Shown here piece after piece: positions 1-13,658 of a stretch of DNA of 64,000 nucleotides; position 1 is the stretch's first letter, and each line of letters opens with the position of its first letter. The DNA is from Torreya grandis (taxonomy: Eukaryota; Streptophyta; Pinopsida; Cupressales; Taxaceae), in assembly GCA_037957365.1 (NCBI GenBank), contig JARHVA010006307.1, positions 144,001 to 208,000 on the forward strand, written 5' to 3'. The translations under genes were made by a program, and so were the position numbers. The notes beneath the pieces are model-generated. The model worked only from the letters and a program-made list of their open reading frames with translations. It was not told the origin of the DNA and searched no databases.

Positions 1-3000
1 ATAATTGATAAGGAAATAAGGAAAAATAGGGAAAATTTTATCACTTGAATGCTTTATTGAGGGATTTCGATAAGTTTCCTTGTGAATTTTTTGGTGTTTT
101 CTAGGTCAGTGCTAGGTGAGGAATAAATGAGGGATGATCTTATATATATATATATCCATTTTTTGAGAAAATATCACATTAAAGAACTTAGGATGACCAT
201 ATAAATACTTCATTTATAAATTAGATGAATTTATGAAACTAGACAATTGTATTGGGATAAGACACTTGCATCGATGTAGGAATCTAATTGGGATACAAGT
301 GTCTAAGTAGATGGAAAACATGCATAGGTCGAAAACTTTCAGAAATAGAAGATAAGTAAGTATATAACATTATGAGCATGATATAAGTCCTGAGTTATCA
401 AAATAATGTTGGTAAAACTAAGAGATAAATAATTGTCACAAATATATAGTAGATGCAATCCTTTTGACAACAAGAAAGGTATAAAACTGAGAAGAAAAAC
501 CAAGGTCTATATTTTCCATGTGTACAAGATTGAAGTGATATATATTTTAGAAATAATGTCTAAAATAATGACCCATAGTTTTATAGTACTAACTAATAGT
601 TTTTATAGTAATATCTAATATTTTTCCAAATGTTACCTCATATTAACCAATCACATCATGGCATGTAAGATTCACAAATATCAACACACCATTGTATAAC
701 ATATTTATACCATGGTATATAAGTATTGGAAAAATTATTTTATTGGTCACAAAATAGTCCCATTTTACCCTTGTAAAAAAAATGTGGTTTCCATATACAT
801 TTATCTAAATTTAAAAATTTCACACTTAGTACCCTGTGAAATAATTAATCATGTCGTGGCCACATTGTATGTCTTAAATCAAGGTTCATAGTTATTTTCA
901 TGCCAAATTTATATTTTCATAAGTAATAGACCCAGTCATACTCTAATATTAAATAAATAAATTAAATATCCACAAAGGTCCTTTTTAATTTAAAGTTAAG
1001 GTGTGCTCTAGGAGACTCCATGACCCCATGATCCCATTATAATAACTACATGTATTTACTTTGATATTGCAAGTTTATGTAAAGCATTGGCCATTATGCT
1101 TTATGGATTTTTAATATATTATTATGGCATGTTAATATATTGTGTGCATGTAAAAATGGGCATATGAAGAGATGAATTGTATTTCAATTTTCAACAAATC
1201 TACATAGTTTATTGAGACCACCTTGAGAACAAAAGATCTTCATGGCTTGGTGATTATGTGGCCTTGTGATGATTTAAATGTGTTATATTTTGATGTTTTG
1301 GAATTATTAAAATTAATTTATGTGATTTATTAATGTTTTAACTATAGTATATTTATTTATTATCCTTGGGAAGCCATATATGTGAAATAATGTAAAAGTA
1401 AATATAAAGGTTTAACAAATTTGAATAAAGTCATTTGAAAGTTATGGGATTTCATGAAATTAAGACAACAAGATATTGTAATATCTGTATGCATATATTT
1501 CTTTCACCTTTATATTTATCAAGGCCAAATTCTAAGTCTTAATTCTCTCTTTCCTTTATTTCATCTATTCGAAATGATGCCACATCTAAAAAAATTGACA
1601 CTAGAAAGAGGGTTGGAGTTGAAAAATAGGGAAAACCACCTAACCCTAAACTTGATTTTTTTGTGGATTAAAAATTCATAGTCCTCTTATTTTTGCATCA
1701 CCATAGACTTATATTGTGTGTTTAAAACACAAATCAACAAGTTGAATTCCAAAACTTATGGTGAAACATTACTATTGGTGCATCTCCATTGAAATTAAGT
1801 AGAATAATGCTAGTTGTAATTTTAAAAATATTTTGAATACATAAGTAGACATTAATCTTAATATAGTATTATTTTGATATATTTGATTCAAAAATAAAAT
1901 TTTGAAATAAATATTAATCTTTCACTCATATTTAATAAACAATACTATATTATTAAAGTCTTAATGTGCTTCCAAATGTATGAAAAATAATTTGATGAAA
2001 TAAATTTAAACCTTCCATTCAATGTATTAAAAAATAGTAGAACTGTATGGTCTTATTAGAGCATGACTTTCAATATAAATGTCAAAAAACCCATATTTTG
2101 GATCAAGATGATATCAAATATTAATTTATGATCCTCAATAATTTCACTAAGTTAACATTCATTACTTGTTCAATTAGATCAAGGTAAAATTTATGTTGCT
2201 TTTAATGTCATCACTAAAATTTCCCTATTGTGTAGCACTACAATCTTATGAACCACTACAAATGTGTTCACTACAAAAAAGTGTAATCAATGAATTTATG
2301 TGCTTTGACAATTCCATCTCTTCATAGGCAATGTAGTAACCTTTATTCTTGACATCTACCAATTTAGTTTTCAATTTCATTAATTAAAAAATGTAATTGT
2401 AATTTTCCATCCAATACCATGTTGACATTGAAAACAAATAATTATCTTCCCATGTCTCTATAATGTAGTGTCCTCCTGCACGGATACACTCTACCCTCTA
2501 CAACTTCGATGCCTTTTGAAAATAAGTCCCCTTGGTCATCATATCCAAATGCAAGATACATTGATGCTATAGTAAAAAAATAAATGTGATATGAAATAAA
2601 ATTTGGGTAAGTGCACAAAATTGGGGGACAAAACGGGACCTAACCATGGACATGATTTTTTTGAAATTTTAGAATTCTAAATTTTTATAGATAATTTGAG
2701 ATGGTTACACTCAAAATTTTAAGATGGTATAAGAACATGAATTGTAGCATTTCAAGAATTGTTTCCAAAACATATTTTTTTTTGAAAAATGGTTAAGTAT
2801 AACTAGGTCAAACATCTAAAATTTGAAGATGAACTCTTATTTTTTAATAAAATAGAGTAGATAGATCGGTATGTGGCCCACCATTTTTTTAGCATCATTT
2901 AATATTGTTTAAAACCCTCTGATGAATATTTAGATAAGATATTGTAGTTTGTGACATATTATATTTTATATTTTGAAATTAATATTTTTTAATTAATTTT

Positions 3001-4535
3001 TCAAGTAAATAGATCTTGAAAAATTACAAAAAAATGGATATCCAGCCATGTGGCCCCCATAACTACCCTTTAAAAAATGAAAATTCATTTTTTTGAATGT
3101 GTGTAGAATTAGGCCTAGCTTATGACCATATAATTTGTTTTGTATTTATATAAATGAAATTTTTTTTATGTAAACATGAATAGGCATGTATATTTGTGGC
3201 ATGTAGTGGCCTAATAAATGTATAGTTAGAAATTAACATAGTTTGAACCCTTAAAATAGTCCAAAAATTATAAAAATCATATATTTCGAAAGAGGAGAGC
3301 ATGCTAATTATCATGGTAATATTTTTTTGAATTTTTTTATTTAATTCCATAGTGTATTTGGAAATAGAAGTTTAAATTTGTTTTTTATATCAAAACTCTC
3401 AAACTCAGCTATAGATTGATAGGTCCAAGCCTTTGTCTCAGGAATCCAAGCCATTTTTGAGCCAAAAGGCTTGGGTTTTGAATTCAAACTTGACATGTAC
3501 ATGTTATTTATTCATAACACCAAAAAAAAAATGATCTATAGGTACATGTTTATATGATTATATCTATGTTCTGAGCTCCCTAATAGTAGTGTATCATGAA
3601 AATTTTAATAGTAAAGTGAAGTGTATCATGATAGGGAAAAAGTACCTAACTTTGGATAGAGAATTAAGGTATTGTAGTGTCAAATTAGAATTCAAAAATT
3701 TTACCCATTTTAATATGTAAACTTAAATACTTATAATTAAGGTTTTAAGGTCTAACTCATTATATATATTATGATATAACTAATTTTATCATGAGAGGAC
3801 ATAAAATGTAATTTTTAAACCTATGACCCAAATTTAACCTTTGGAGTACCAATCTAGATAAGCATTAGAATATGAATACTTGAGTCTTACTTTTTTTGAT
3901 TGATATCAAGATTTATAGGGGCCCCTTCTTGATAACATAAAAAATTAAGAAATTAAAGTGGCTTGGCTTGACGATAAAATTGTCAAGGCATTTGAGTAAC
4001 ATACTTCCAATATAACCAACTTTTTGAAAGTATTATGCCACAAAAAGTATACCCCCCTCTGTCTTCATCATCACCATGCTAGATGGATTGGAAAAATCCC
4101 TATCTATAGAGATGCATAGATTCAACATCAATGATAACTTTACATGTAATTTTCAACCATAGAATGATTATTACAACCTAATACTTGAGTCTTACTTGTC
4201 AAGATGTGATTAGCTCATTTAAATTTTATAGAGTACATGTTGAACAAGTATAACATACTAAATGTCAAATTTTGGTGCACTTTAATATTTATACACACTA
4301 ATACATGTTTCATTAATGGATCACACCTTAACAAAAATATTATTAAACTATTGATACATGTAGGTCACTATTGGTACTTTCCCCATACACTACCATAAAA
4401 AGGATGCAATTATAGTTTGATAGGCTCTATAGCCTTAGTTAATAGATTATGTGAAAATATGATGAAAATGTCTGAATGTGATTTTTAATGAGAATATTTA
4501 ATGTGTAACCTAAGCCAAGAATGACACATTGAGAT
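1..4535. other. AT-rich sequence with no gene recognised
   Basis: All six frames are broken by frequent stops, and the short open frames (for example 433-618, 1454-1681 and 3120-3350) show no family motif or credible composition. I see no LTR edges, tRNA or tandem structure. It is probably very old, unrecognisable repeat DNA. Confidence 0.6.
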
Positions 4536-4539
4536 GTAG

Positions 4540-5760
4540 TGAGATTAATGTGTCAACCTCAATGTCATAAAAAATATAAACAAAATAGTCAAATAGTTGA
4601 ATCTAAAGGAATTTAGGGCTATTTTGATCTCCTTCAACTTAATTACATGACTATAAAATGTGATTTTGGGGTTGACCACCTCCAATTTCATTAGATATTG
4701 AAGCAAATAAACATTAAATACAAGTTTTACATGTATAAGATGTGGTTTTGAGCTCAATAAACTTGAATGAAAAATCATATAATGAATGAAAATGTCAATT
4801 GATTCAACTATGGAGGCAACTAGGATCAAAATGAGCAACATGAACCTATTTTAAATTGTATACATGATGAGATTTAGAGTGAAATTACCCTAGAATGTTA
4901 TCATATATAATGAACCAAAGAGTTGATTCATTCAATCAAGGAGGCATTTGAGGCTAATTTAAACCCCTTCAACGTATCTACGAGATCATGATATGATTTG
5001 GGGATAAATTAAGTTTTATTTTGTCATGAATTGATCCAATTAGTCAATTGATGTAATTGGGGACATGATTTAGGCAAAATTGAGCCCCTGAACTAAATTA
5101 ATGGCCCAATTGATTGTATAATCAATGCAAGATATAGGTTTTAACTAACCTTAATATTATCAAAAATGTAAGCATGAAGGTAATTATGGCCAATTTGAAC
5201 CTATTGAACATAAATGTGAGCCTATAATGTGATTAAAGGGGATAAATTAGCTCACATTTTGTGACATGTTGACCCTAAACCCTAATTTAAACATAAATAT
5301 AGTTTCCCTAAACCCTAATTTCATCACATGTTTAAAACCTATTACACTAAACCCTATACTCTAAATTTTATGACAAATACAACCCCTAAGTTCCCTAATT
5401 TCATCATAAATACATTTTCATGAAGGTAATTGTGGCCAATATGAACCTATTGAACCCAATTTTCCATATCTAGGATGTGATTTGGGTCTAAATTAGATCA
5501 TATTTACTTTCATATTAAGCCAATTAATCAAATTTTACAAACATAAATTATAAACCCTAAACCCTAATTTTATCACAAATGTAAACATGAAGGAAATTAA
5601 GGCCAATATGAACATGTACATAGAGTATAGGATGTGATTTTGAGTGACATTAACCTTGATGTCATCATATATAATGAACCAAAGAATTGATTCATTCAAT
5701 CAAGGAGGCATTTCAGGCCAATTTGAATCCCTTTAACCTAAACACTAATCTTTGGGCATT
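4540..5760. repeat. Degenerate repeat with telo-box motifs
   Basis: Phrases recur at irregular spacing. The block 'tgaaccaaag.gttgattcattcaatcaaggaggcattt' appears near 4912 and 5675, and 'catgaaggtaattatggccaat' appears near 5174, 5419 and 5588. The words 'aaaccctaaaccctaattt' near 5276, 5308 and 5555 match the plant telomere unit, but only one or two units occur together. This looks like an eroded, internally repetitive element or a set of 200-400 bp units. No coding sequence is visible. Confidence 0.5.
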
Positions 5761-5797
5761 CTCTAGTAGACTTCCATAAAAGGATAAGGCTATAGCC

Positions 5798-6890
5798 AAT
5801 GCTCTCAAAGAGTTACTTGTATAATTTTGGAAAGAGAATACAAGAGTTTTGCCTAATGCAAGAGATGTAGTGAAAAGAAGATCTGGTTATCTTAACCATG
5901 AACCACATCCAAAACATTTCTTGGATATGACTCAAACACAATTGTACTCTAATTTTTTGGAAAAACATCCATAATTTTCTATTAGTAAAATATTTTTTGA
6001 GATGGACAAACAATTTTATGTAAAAATAAATCACACACACACCACTTGTTGTTGTAGGAAACATGTTGAATTTTTAAAGCACTATGATGTTTTTTTCCAT
6101 ATTCATTGTACTTTGCATACTGACAAAATTTTTTAGGAGTGTAGCATAGAAGTTCTACCAAAATTAGGCATAAAAATTATTTCAATTTTTTAATGAAAGA
6201 CCAGATGGATAGTTTTTTTAATAAAAAAACATGTTTAGATGGAAATTATAGCATTTGTAGTGGATTGCCAAAATTAAAAAAATATATCCATAAAGAGCAT
6301 ACAATTGAAATTGGATAGGAATTAGTTGGTTTATTAAACAAATACAAATCTATGAATTATCAAGTAAAATATGGCAAATAACCTAAAATATGTGAGTGTA
6401 TTACAAAATAGATACCTACTTCAAAATTTGTGGTCAAATTTAGGGAGAAAATTATTTATGAGTATGCAAGGCACACACATAGGGATAGATGGTTGGATAA
6501 ACATTTCAAGATAATAAAGGACACATTCCCACTTGACTCAATTGTTTTAGTAGTCAAATTTGCTGAAAATTACACATTCAAACCACAAATGGAAGTTCAA
6601 TCCTAGTATTACAACTCATCACAAGTTACCATATTCATGCATATAACATTCATGCATGTACTTGATAGTACAGAATAAGATCAAAAAATGTTAAGGGAGT
6701 ACCATTTCTATATTAGTGATGATCGATCACACTTTATAGAGTATGTGAAAGGTTTTTTCGAGAAGTTTTATGGACATTTGAATCAGAGGAACATTACTTT
6801 CAATCAACATTACATTTGGACAGACAATTACACATCACAATTCAAGAATAAACAAATGTTTTATTTTTTGATAAGCGATTTAATAGTTTT
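5798..6890 (+). pseudogene. Transposase-like gene, 5' part, truncated by LTR element
   Basis: The protein-like stretch starts about 5798 in one frame (FWKENTRVLPNARDVVKRR, then TQTQLYSNFLEKHP and the cysteine cluster TTCCCRKHVEF). It continues in other frames as CLDGNYSICSG near 6230 and then from about 6340 to 6890, interrupted by only a few TAG/TAA codons. The last part holds KFAENY (near 6555), ISDD (near 6713) and IWTDNYTSQFKNKQMFYF (near 6815-6867). From memory, this order (cysteine-rich middle, [DK]FAENY, D[NG]..SQFKN, then HGKG..D..G..VKR) matches a family of uncharacterised repeat-encoded proteins of plants and cnidarians with a DDE/RNase H-like look. The frame is cut at 6890 by an LTR, and the expected next motif appears at 14900. 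Frameshifts and stops make it a pseudogene. The assignment to a transposase fold is inference. Confidence 0.6.
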
Positions 6891-8067
6891 TGGGAATATT
6901 AGTGTATTATTCCTAATTTAGTTCAAGGGTTTGAGTAGTAAAATCAATAAATAAATATAAAATAATTAAGATACTGATTTGTATAATTTGATTGCAATTT
7001 GAACTTTAGAAAAAATAGTAATAAGGGAAAGAAAATAAGACTTAGCTGGAAATTGATGGATATGACTAAGACAAAGGTTGGAATTCACTATGCAAGACTA
7101 AGACACTATCAAAAATTAGGATCTAAACTTTGTTTTATGATTGGATAAAAGCACCAAAAATTAGACACCTTGGGCTCCAACACTATAGTCTAATTTTATC
7201 GCTATTGTCTGGGATACCTAAACTTTTTGGGTTTTGTTTACTGTGTTTGTGAGACCCTGCCTGTGAAATTTTGAATATTAGATGTTCATGTAAATCTCTA
7301 TAGAGATAATTTTGTATTCAAACCCTAAATTTCACTATGATTTGACTAATTTTGAGAAAGAGGGGGAGTTAGTGTGTGTAATATTCATTAAACATGTATC
7401 CACACCCCTTGTGTGGGTGTGCTACCTACATACCAATACGTCAAAGAGGGATCAAGCTATATGTAGTTCTCTCACTTCATGTGCTTTGTGAAATAGTGTG
7501 TATGAAGATGTGAAATGCTAAATTGAGGTTGTTTGAGATGACTAGGGACTAGTGTAAGGATTTGAATAAGATGGAAATGGTATTAGATGGATGTATGTAG
7601 AGAATAGGGAAATATGATTGAGTAGTCTTGCTTGTTTTCTTGCTTGCTTTGTGATATTTGAAAACCCCTTATAAATTAACTTTTAATGGGATTTTATAGG
7701 GATATTTTTGTCATGGGTTAAATGAAATCATGCTAGTCTAACACAATGAAAAAGAGGAATCAGGGAAAAATGGTAATCTAAGCTCAAAATATGATTGGAT
7801 AGGAGCACTAGAAAGGGGACATCCTAGGGTCCAGTGCTATAGTATAAGTTGGGAACTATTGTCTAGAGGGTATGGGACTTAGGGGGATGGAATAAACATG
7901 GAATAAGGGCCTTGACTAAGCTATAATGAGGTCTTGAAAGCCTACGAATGATTGGGAATTAATAAAAAGGTGCCTAGAAGGGTCATGAAAGCGAGCAAGA
8001 GGAATCTATGAGATGAATGTCACAATTCTCACTCAAGTTACTAGTTTTTGCATTTTATATGAGTAAA
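6891..8067 (-). repeat. 3' LTR of copy A
   Basis: On the plus strand it starts TGGGAATATT and ends near GAGTAAA, next to the polypurine tract. It aligns along its whole length with 13659-14836 and with 51250-53198. Shared blocks include 'gactaagacaaaggttgga', 'agacaccttgggctcca', 'cctacataccaata' and 'gaagagggatcaagctat'. The two LTRs of this element differ at many positions, so the insertion is not recent. Confidence 0.85.
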
Positions 8068-8068
8068 T

Positions 8069-8085
8069 TTACCCCCCCTTTATTA
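8069..8085 (-). other. Polypurine tract of copy A
   Basis: On the minus strand this reads AATAAAGGGGGGGT directly before the 3' LTR. Copy B has the equivalent AAATGGGGGGG at 53204-53213, which supports its role as plus-strand primer. Confidence 0.7.
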
Positions 8086-10838
8086 TAGTGATGCAACAAA
8101 GAAAAACACTAAGATAAAGGAAAAATAGAAAGTGTACCTAAAATTACTTGCAAGGGTGAAGATCATGGAATTGTGTGATGCTGGGTATGCATAGAAAGAA
8201 CATGCTATGAAGTGTGAATCTATAAGAGAAAATAAAGAGTAGATCAATTATTATTATATATTATATATCTAAAATAATATTATACAAAGCTAGGTAAAAG
8301 AGAGAGGAAGAGAAAAGAATGAATACATGTCATCGGGTACATGAACCAATACAAAAGCTATTGTGATGTTGTACCAAGAGTAATATCATAAATGGAGCTA
8401 AGTGCTCAATTCCTTGAGAGTGGCTCAAGAATGAAATATTTGGACCTTTAGCTCCATCATCACCCATTAAGTGAAGTAAGGTGGTCATGCATGTGATAAT
8501 TGATATTTGGACTATGTGTCTAATACCTCTGAGTAGGTGGCTCAAGGATACAAAGGCTAGCTGGCCTTTTGGATCTATTATTTCCCCATGAAGTGAAGCT
8601 ATAAACTAATAATGGTATAAAATGTGTATTATATGAAATAGCTCTTGAAGCCCATGAATGTTCTATAGTTTGAAAATGTTTGCATGGATGGATGTATGTA
8701 TGCTATAAACTAGGCCACTCTTGGCCACTCTAAAAGATGGAGATTAGGCTTGTATAAAATCTACTCCAAAAATGGACACTAGGATTATATGAAAGCCATT
8801 TTGAAATGTGAAGGTTAGGCTTGTATGAAAGCCACTCTAAAGTGATGCCAATCACCTACAGATGGAGTAAGCCACATAACTATTGAGAATACTTGGGTAA
8901 TATGTTGAACTCAAAAAGAAAAGAAAAAAATGTGCCACACACATTACCCCTAATCATTGGTGTTTAGCACATGGATTCTAATCTAGAAGTTATACCAACT
9001 ACTGTATCTTAAAATAGAAGTAAGATCCATCATGACGCATATGATACCCCCTATATCTAGATTCTCTGAGTAAAAGTGTAATGAAAACTACTAATTTTGA
9101 ATTGGTCTAAAAGTGTAAAAATATAGTTGAACCTATTTTTTTTCTTGCTTCTAGAAAATATGATATTTATACTATTTGGATAAGAGCACTAAACATAAGA
9201 GATCCTGGTGTTTGGTGCTATTGTCCATGTTTGACACTATTGTCTTTTGCTAAAACTAAAAATTGTTCTAGAATTATCACTATTTTTTTGTTTATTCTAC
9301 CTGGTTTGACCTTTGATTGCTATTTTTAGTGTTTTGAAACTAGTTTTTCAATTGGTAGGATCTCTAGTCTCTGTGGCAAAACCACTATTTATTTTTCCCT
9401 CTTATGAGGGTAGGAATGAAGACCCTACAATGACTGCCCTCAGAAAAAAGAGCCTTGTAAGTGTGTTATTCTATAAAATACATGATATAATAATAATAAT
9501 AATTGATAAGATATCTCAAGATATATCATGGTTTATAATGTGAGATTCTTAAATTAACAGGGGTATGCCTAGATAGATTTAACAATGTAATAACATGTGC
9601 AATGTACTAAATTAGAATTAGAAGTCTAGTTAGTTATTGCTTATTAGTTATTAGTTATTATGTAAGGATGGATCATGATGTCCATCATGACATCCAAAAA
9701 ATAAAGATAATGCATGATGTGGATCATGGCATTGAAAACAACAAAAAAAAAATCAAGAAAAAAGTACACAAAGCAAGAAGCATACACGAGTGGCCAAGGA
9801 GGCAAGCAAACAAGGGACATGGGCATATGTCACTTAAGCTGGAAAGGAAGCATACAAGGCATGTTCAAATTCCACATACACATACAATTGAAAACAAGCA
9901 AGGTTAGTGTGAAATCCATAATGACATACAACAGTACAAATAAAGGACATTGGAAAATGTTCTAAGGCACATACAAGAATAAAATAAAAGGACATTGGTA
10001 AATGTCCTAAGGCACATACAAGAGATAAAATAGGAAATAATAAATGCAATCAATCTAGCTACATAAAGCAAGAAAGTAAATCATATAAAAATTGGAAATA
10101 CAATCGTAATCTAACTAATCAAAGCAAGAGTGTGAAAATATGCAAGACATGGTAGTATAAGACTAGGTATATACTAAGAATTACACAAGTGGTATATTCT
10201 AGTGAGTGTCAATAGAGTAATTTGTGTAGGGTAGTAAATAATGTACATCAACATGATAACTAGATTGTGGGGTATAGGAATGACATAACTTAGATGGTGT
10301 AGTCATGTAGAAGATGACCCTAGTGGGTAAATATATTGGTGTATGTATCGAATGTGGAAGGAGGATGCCCCATCAATGGGTAAAGTGAAGAAATCAAGGA
10401 GTTGGATGTCACTACACTTAGTCAAAGAAGATTAAGTGAAGCATGGTAATGTAGATAAATCAACAAACAATAGCATCAAAAAAAATGTAAGTCTAACATA
10501 CTAGTAGAAATGTAAAGCATGGATAATGCATATAATCAAAATGTTTTTGGTGTTTTGACATATTTGAATGTTTTTGTAATTTTGATATATTTGAATGTTT
10601 TTGATATGTTGTATTGTTTTTATATTATGAAATTTTATGATCTATGTACAATCAATCACATGAAGACTATGCACAAGAATTTGAAAAGAAGCTATATACA
10701 ATAAATCATAAGAATATTATGTACAAGGAAAGCTGAGAAACTATGTAAAAGTATATAAAAAAAAGATATATACAAACATTGGAAAAAAAATATTATGTAC
10801 AAGCATATGAATAAAGCAATATATACATGATGACATAA
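8086..10838 (-). other. 3' non-coding region of the RT-less element, copy A
   Basis: This 2.75-kb stretch is collinear with 53216-55700 in copy B. Shared blocks include 'agtgatgca.caaa', 'gtgtgaat.tata', 'gccaccacctacagatggagtaagccacataac' (with variation), 'tagttattagttat' and 'gtaaagcatggat.atgcata.aatc'. No reading frame is conserved between the copies. It occupies the place where RT, RNase H and integrase would lie in an autonomous element. It holds three small hairpins (9816-10008). Confidence 0.65.
9816..10008. repeat. Three related small hairpins
   Basis: GACAT/ATGTC occurs at 9816-9831, AGGACATT/AATGTTCT at 9944-9963, and AGGACATT/AATGTCCT at 9989-10008. The last is a perfect 8-bp stem with a 4-base loop. 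The latter two are followed by 'TAAGGCACATACAAGA', giving a unit of about 46 bp. The same three positions in copy B (54920-54935, 55046-55065, 55093-55110) keep at least partial stems. Confidence 0.6.
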
Positions 10839-12610
10839 AAGATTAGGTTGAAGGGGGTAAAGGGTCCAAAGGTAGAGCTTGATGGGGGAAGGGATCATGA
10901 CCATCATCAAATGCCTCAAGATCATCATCATAAGTATTATCATATGTTGTAGAAGATATATATAAGGTGTCATCCTATCGAAGGTGAACTGAAGGTTGCT
11001 CTGGTGGTAGAGATGCTGATTCTTCTCTAAGACATTTAGATCTAGTAGTAGATTGATTTGGTGGAAGTGGTGAAATCAATACTAGTGGTGTTGTAATTTG
11101 AATAATATCTTAAACTTGTAGTTTATCCAATCTCTACTATAAAGCTATGTATGAGTTGTATCATATCCTGTGATCCTATGAAAAAGACAAAATAGGTGAC
11201 CATCCTACTATGATAATCTACTAATAGATCTATGTCAAACTACAGGCAATGTGATTAATCCATGATCAAGTAACATTTATAACATCATATATGGTTGATG
11301 CTGTATGTTGCCTACCTAAATCTGAATGACTAGCTCTATATCTATAGAGGTAACCATGTGAACTATATGTGCTGAGTGATCTATCTATGGACATAAATGT
11401 AGAGTATATCCTCTGAGTATAGTGAAATATGCTAAGAGTGATGTAGGATGTGTAATGAGAGATATAGAGTAATCTTGGTATTCTCTTGGGCCTATTTGTG
11501 TAAAGCTCAATCTACATAAATAATCATCTATGAGTGTGGGTGTTGTATCATTATTTGAAGAATCTTGAGAATCTGTATCAACATCATGTACATATGGTAG
11601 TTTAGAATTTACCACAAGGAGTAACTATGATATGGGAATCTCATCAAATAAATTAGTAGAAGACCACAATGCTGTGAGAGTATCTATAACTAATGGAGTA
11701 ACTATATTTGTAAAATTAACTAATACTACTAGAACTACTATTGGTGACTATATAATTGTAAGGGATGTAGGAATCATGATTGATGGAGTAGATAGAATGG
11801 CTAAAGCTACTATAACTAACTAAATATCTAGGGATGAGGACATAGTTATAAGTGGAGGAATGTAAGATGTGATAGTATCTCCAACCTCATATGTATGTAT
11901 CTGATCAAGAAAAGCTGAACTATGATATGAGGTGTCCCATCTAGTGAAATAGTCAAAGATGATTCTATAGTTTGACAATATATAAATGGTTGGTTATCTA
12001 CTAGTCATGTATATAGGTATTCTTCATGGAGAAATTTAACACATTAATGAAGAGTAGAAGGAACTTCCCCCATAGCATGTATCTAGGCTCATCTGAGCAA
12101 AAGATTATAATGAAGAGGACCTAACATGACCTAGAACTATATAGAGAGGGGTTTGGGTCCTACCATGATATCCAAAGTAATGTTACCCAATGATTATCAT
12201 GGTATATCATCAAACCCTCTAATGTTCTTATATGATTTTTTCATGGATTCCATATCCATGCCCATGTTCTATAAGAATGCAATATTACATATATTAAGTC
12301 TAGGACCACTATCAACTAGAACTCTCTTAACTATGTTAGTTTTGACTTGAGCTTGTATGAATAGTGGTAAATTTTGATCAATAACTATCTGAGATGGCAT
12401 GTCATCATGATCAAAATTAATAACATCTTCTTTAGTTTTTAGTATGTTAACCACTGATGCAAAATAAGAAGGCTCTAAATCAATGGGCATAAAAGTCTGA
12501 GTGAGTGCCTAATAGAGAATGTCCTTGAACACATTGGATTTTTGAAGTAGTTCTAACATGGAAATCTTAGCTGATGTGTTTTTTAATTGATCAAAAATAT
12601 CATATGATTT
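10839..12610 (-). pseudogene. Gag end, retropepsin and linker, copy A
   Basis: Reading the minus strand downward from about 12610, I see YDIFDQLKNTSAKISMLELL, a stretch typical of the end of plant Ty3/gypsy gag. The open frame 12490-12269 follows, with the protease entry PLFIQAQV and the active-site loop RVLVDSGPRLNI (near 12330), so the D-S-G triad is intact. Downstream, TSYHSSAFLDQIHTYE (near 11930) and open frames such as 11615-11385 look like the post-protease linker. No RT motif (DYR.LNK, MPFGL, Y.DD) occurs below it. Stops and frameshifts are scattered. It is homologous to the gag-protease at 46500-47500 and to the split copy at 56456/62078. The core of gag (RAF..SL.. .W) is missing from this copy. 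Confidence 0.7.
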
Positions 12611-13629
12611 ATGTGGATTTGCTTGTGTTGGTGGGTTGGGCCTAGGATAGGAAGGAATGGGAGGGTGGTGAGGCTCTTAACTAGGTGGAGGAGGCATCGT
12701 CACACATCAAGTAACAACTATAACTACATTATCTACTATTCGTATAGGTCTCGTAGTAGTTATAAGAAGAGAGTGGAGATAATCGATAGGTTAAGGTGGT
12801 TGAGGGATAAAGGGTGTCAATTGGGATCTTTGGCGGTGGGTAGTGACCTAAGGAAGATCAAAATGGACCATGTAACATGACTCGGCATGGGATAAAGGAT
12901 ACAAAGGAGGTGATGCAAAAGATATCTTAGCATGTTTAATAATAACTTTCTTAATATCATCCCATATTATGAAAAATAAGCATGAAATGTAAAGAATAAA
13001 GCTTTGTATTAACATATGATAAAATTCATTATTCATGTACATGATAGGACCAATGATGGTCTCCTTATTTTGTATAATAAATGCTAGAAATATTTATAAA
13101 TAAGTGAGATCCATTTTTGTTTTGATGTGCAATCTGAGTTTAGATGTAAGGTGATATCTCAAGAAGCAATGGGACCTAGTGTATGTAACTAGGTTTTGAG
13201 AGATGCTTATTGTGAAAATTACTATGAAATTTTGAGATTTAAAGTGAATTTTTGAGTGAAATATGCAAGTAAAAAATCAAAAATTTATTGAAAAATTTGT
13301 GATTAAATGGGACCTAGTGTATGTAACTAGGGTTTTGAAAGATAATTATTTTTAAAAATTACTATTGAATTTTGAAATTTGAAGTGTATTTCTAATTTAA
13401 ATATTCTAGTAAAAAATTAGAAAATTATAGGAAAAGTAATGAGAAAATACCGGGACCTAATATGGGCAACTTGGATTTTAAAGAAAATTATTTTAAAATA
13501 ACTATGAAATTTTAAGATATAATGATAATTTATGATTATATTATTCAGATAAAAATTAAAAAAAATATAGGAAAATTCAGTAGGAAATTTATCCTAGGAT
13601 TTCTAGGGTTTTATGCACAAATGAAGTAA
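12611..13629 (-). other. Leader and proline-rich gag remnant of copy A
   Basis: The minus strand of 12640-12720 encodes a proline-rich run (PPIPSYPRPNPPTQANP) just before the gag-end motif. From 13050 to 13629 the sequence is non-coding, with an internal repeat: 'gggacctagtgtatgtaactagg' occurs at 13169 and 13308, and a diverged form near 13450. This gives roughly 140-bp leader units. Confidence 0.5.
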
Positions 13630-13642
13630 GTCGGGTTCACCA
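13630..13642 (-). other. Possible primer-binding site of copy A
   Basis: The minus strand reads TGGTGAACCCGAC, beginning with the TGG expected opposite a tRNA CCA end, 16 bases inside the 5' LTR edge. The gap is longer than usual, and I could not assign the tRNA. Confidence 0.35.
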
Positions 13643-13658
13643 AATGATTTATTTTTTT

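Noticed and set aside
5270..5580. Interstitial telomere sequence (CCCTAAA words)
   Set aside because: Only one or two units stand together at each place, within other repeats. This is a telo-box level signal, not a telomere remnant.
9644..10049. Overlapping open frames on both strands, 60-83 codons
   Set aside because: The same stretch in copy B (54780-55160) does not keep any of these frames, so it is non-coding 3' region.
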